NCBI RefSeq assembly: GCF_002995495.1
Contig: NZ_PVZV01000007.1
Span: forward strand, 124,001 to 188,000
DNA: 64,000 nt
Direction of reading: 5' to 3'
DNA from: Actinocorallia populi
GTDB taxonomy: Bacteria; Actinomycetota; Actinomycetes; Streptosporangiales; Streptosporangiaceae
This document shows positions 63,468 through 64,000 of the stretch, piece after piece (the stretch's first letter is position 1; each line of letters starts with the position of its first letter). The translations under genes and the position numbers were made by a program. The notes below the pieces were generated by a model. That model was not told the origin of the DNA, ran no database searches, and saw nothing but the letters and a program-made list of their open reading frames with translations.

Positions 63468-64000
63468 TCACCGGGAGGCCAGCTCCACCAAGAAGCGGGT
63501 CTCCGGCCCGTGCAGGCCCGCCCGCAACCGGGAGGCCGCCAACAGGACGGCCAGCGCCCCGCACCACCCCAGCACCCGCTCCGGCGACGACCCGGGCACC
63601 AGCGACGCCAGCTCCGCCGCCCGGCGCTCCAGTTCCTCCCCGTCGCGGACGCCTTCGAGCGCCCAGTCCACCGCGTCGAAATCCGGGTCCCCCCAAGCGG
63701 GACGGGGATCGATCGCCACCAGCCGTCCCCCGGGCCCCCACAGCACGTTGCCCGGATGCAGGTCCCCGTGCACCAGGGCGGCGTGCCCGCCGGAGGCCAG
63801 CTCCAAGGCCGCCGCCCGGCCCCGCTCCAGCGCACCGCCCAGCGACGCGGCCGGCCCGCGCCCCGCCAGGTCGAAGAGGAAACGGACCCTCTCCTCCAGC
63901 GGTCGCAGCACCGAGCCCTCCCCCCGCAGCGGCGACGCATCCCGCAACCCGCGCAGGAGCGCGGCGGCCTGCGGCACGCTCCAGGACGACCGCAGAGCCG
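63468..64000 (-). CDS. APH(6)/hydroxyurea-type phosphotransferase (cut by window edge)
   Basis: The frame is open from the right edge to a TGA at 63468-63470. The visible C-terminal part of about 177 residues has the catalytic loop LVHGDLHPGNVLWGPGG and the metal motif IDPRPAWGDPDFDAVDWALEG. These are typical of streptomycin 6-phosphotransferase and hydroxyurea phosphotransferase relatives. It may inactivate an aminoglycoside or phosphorylate another small molecule. It converges on uxuB across a gap of 111 bp with no clear hairpin. Confidence 0.8.
   Translation of the reverse strand, partial: ALRSSWSVPQAAALLRGLRDASPLRGEGSVLRPLEERVRFLFDLAGRGPAASLGGALERGRAAALELASGGHAALVHGDLHPGNVLWGPGGRLVAIDPRPAWGDPDFDAVDWALEGVRDGEELERRAAELASLVPGSSPERVLGWCGALAVLLAASRLRAGLHGPETRFLVELASR

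Overview
This window comes from a high-GC actinomycete. Nearly every real gene has GC-rich third codon positions. There are PadR, HxlR, TetR and LacI regulators, a deazaflavin (F420)-type DUF385 protein and a soluble P450 with a 3Fe-4S ferredoxin. GTG/TTG starts and 4-base stop/start overlaps are common. No rRNA, tRNA or CRISPR array was seen, and the genus cannot be fixed, although the gene mix would suit the Streptosporangiales.

Layout. (1) 1-5.3 kb: the end of a LysR regulator, then a minus-strand set of MFS transporter, 2-hydroxyacid dehydrogenase (broken by one frameshift), APH-fold kinase and an enolase relative with two altered active-site residues. The last three would be coupled by ATGA overlaps. 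(2) 5.4-11.3 kb: a HxlR regulator divergent from the MFS gene, a methyltransferase, a PadR regulator with an ABC/FtsX exporter, and an alpha/beta hydrolase. (3) 11.38-17.49 kb: a decayed Tn3-family transposon with about 41-bp inverted ends, a heavily deleted tnpA, a resolvase with a truncated C-terminus and unknown cargo genes. (4) 17.7-36.3 kb: a CoA-linked catabolic region. Two large divergent operons (CoA transferase, OB-fold/aldolase pair, ALDH, amidohydrolase, ferredoxin, SDR, P450, DUF385; and a Liv-type ABC importer plus acyl-CoA ligase) share one promoter region, with a TetR regulator, an NHL/SMP-30 propeller protein and a kinase nearby. (5) 36.3-63.4 kb: a glycoside-utilisation region. 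It has a LacI regulator, a peptide/nickel-family ABC importer, a sugar-isomerase-family gene with a second LacI, a TetR gene, and a seven-gene operon GH1-GH2-GH3-GH78-beta-glucuronidase-larE-larB. This is followed by larC-larA on the other strand and uxaC-uxuB. (6) 63.5 kb to the end: part of an APH(6)-like phosphotransferase.

How region 5 may work. The glycosidases show no signal peptides, so an intact glycoside is probably imported and taken apart in the cytosol. Glucuronate released by the beta-glucuronidase would pass through UxaC and UxuB to D-mannonate. No mannonate dehydratase (uxuA) or KDG kinase is present here. Instead there is a complete set for making and using the nickel-pincer cofactor (larB, larC, larE) with a LarA-family racemase/epimerase. 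An attractive inference is that LarA epimerises D-mannonate to D-gluconate, a nickel-dependent bypass of UxuA. The same LacI-type operator (GGCAACCGYTTGCC) lies in front of the ABC importer and between larA and uxaC, which ties these units into one regulon.
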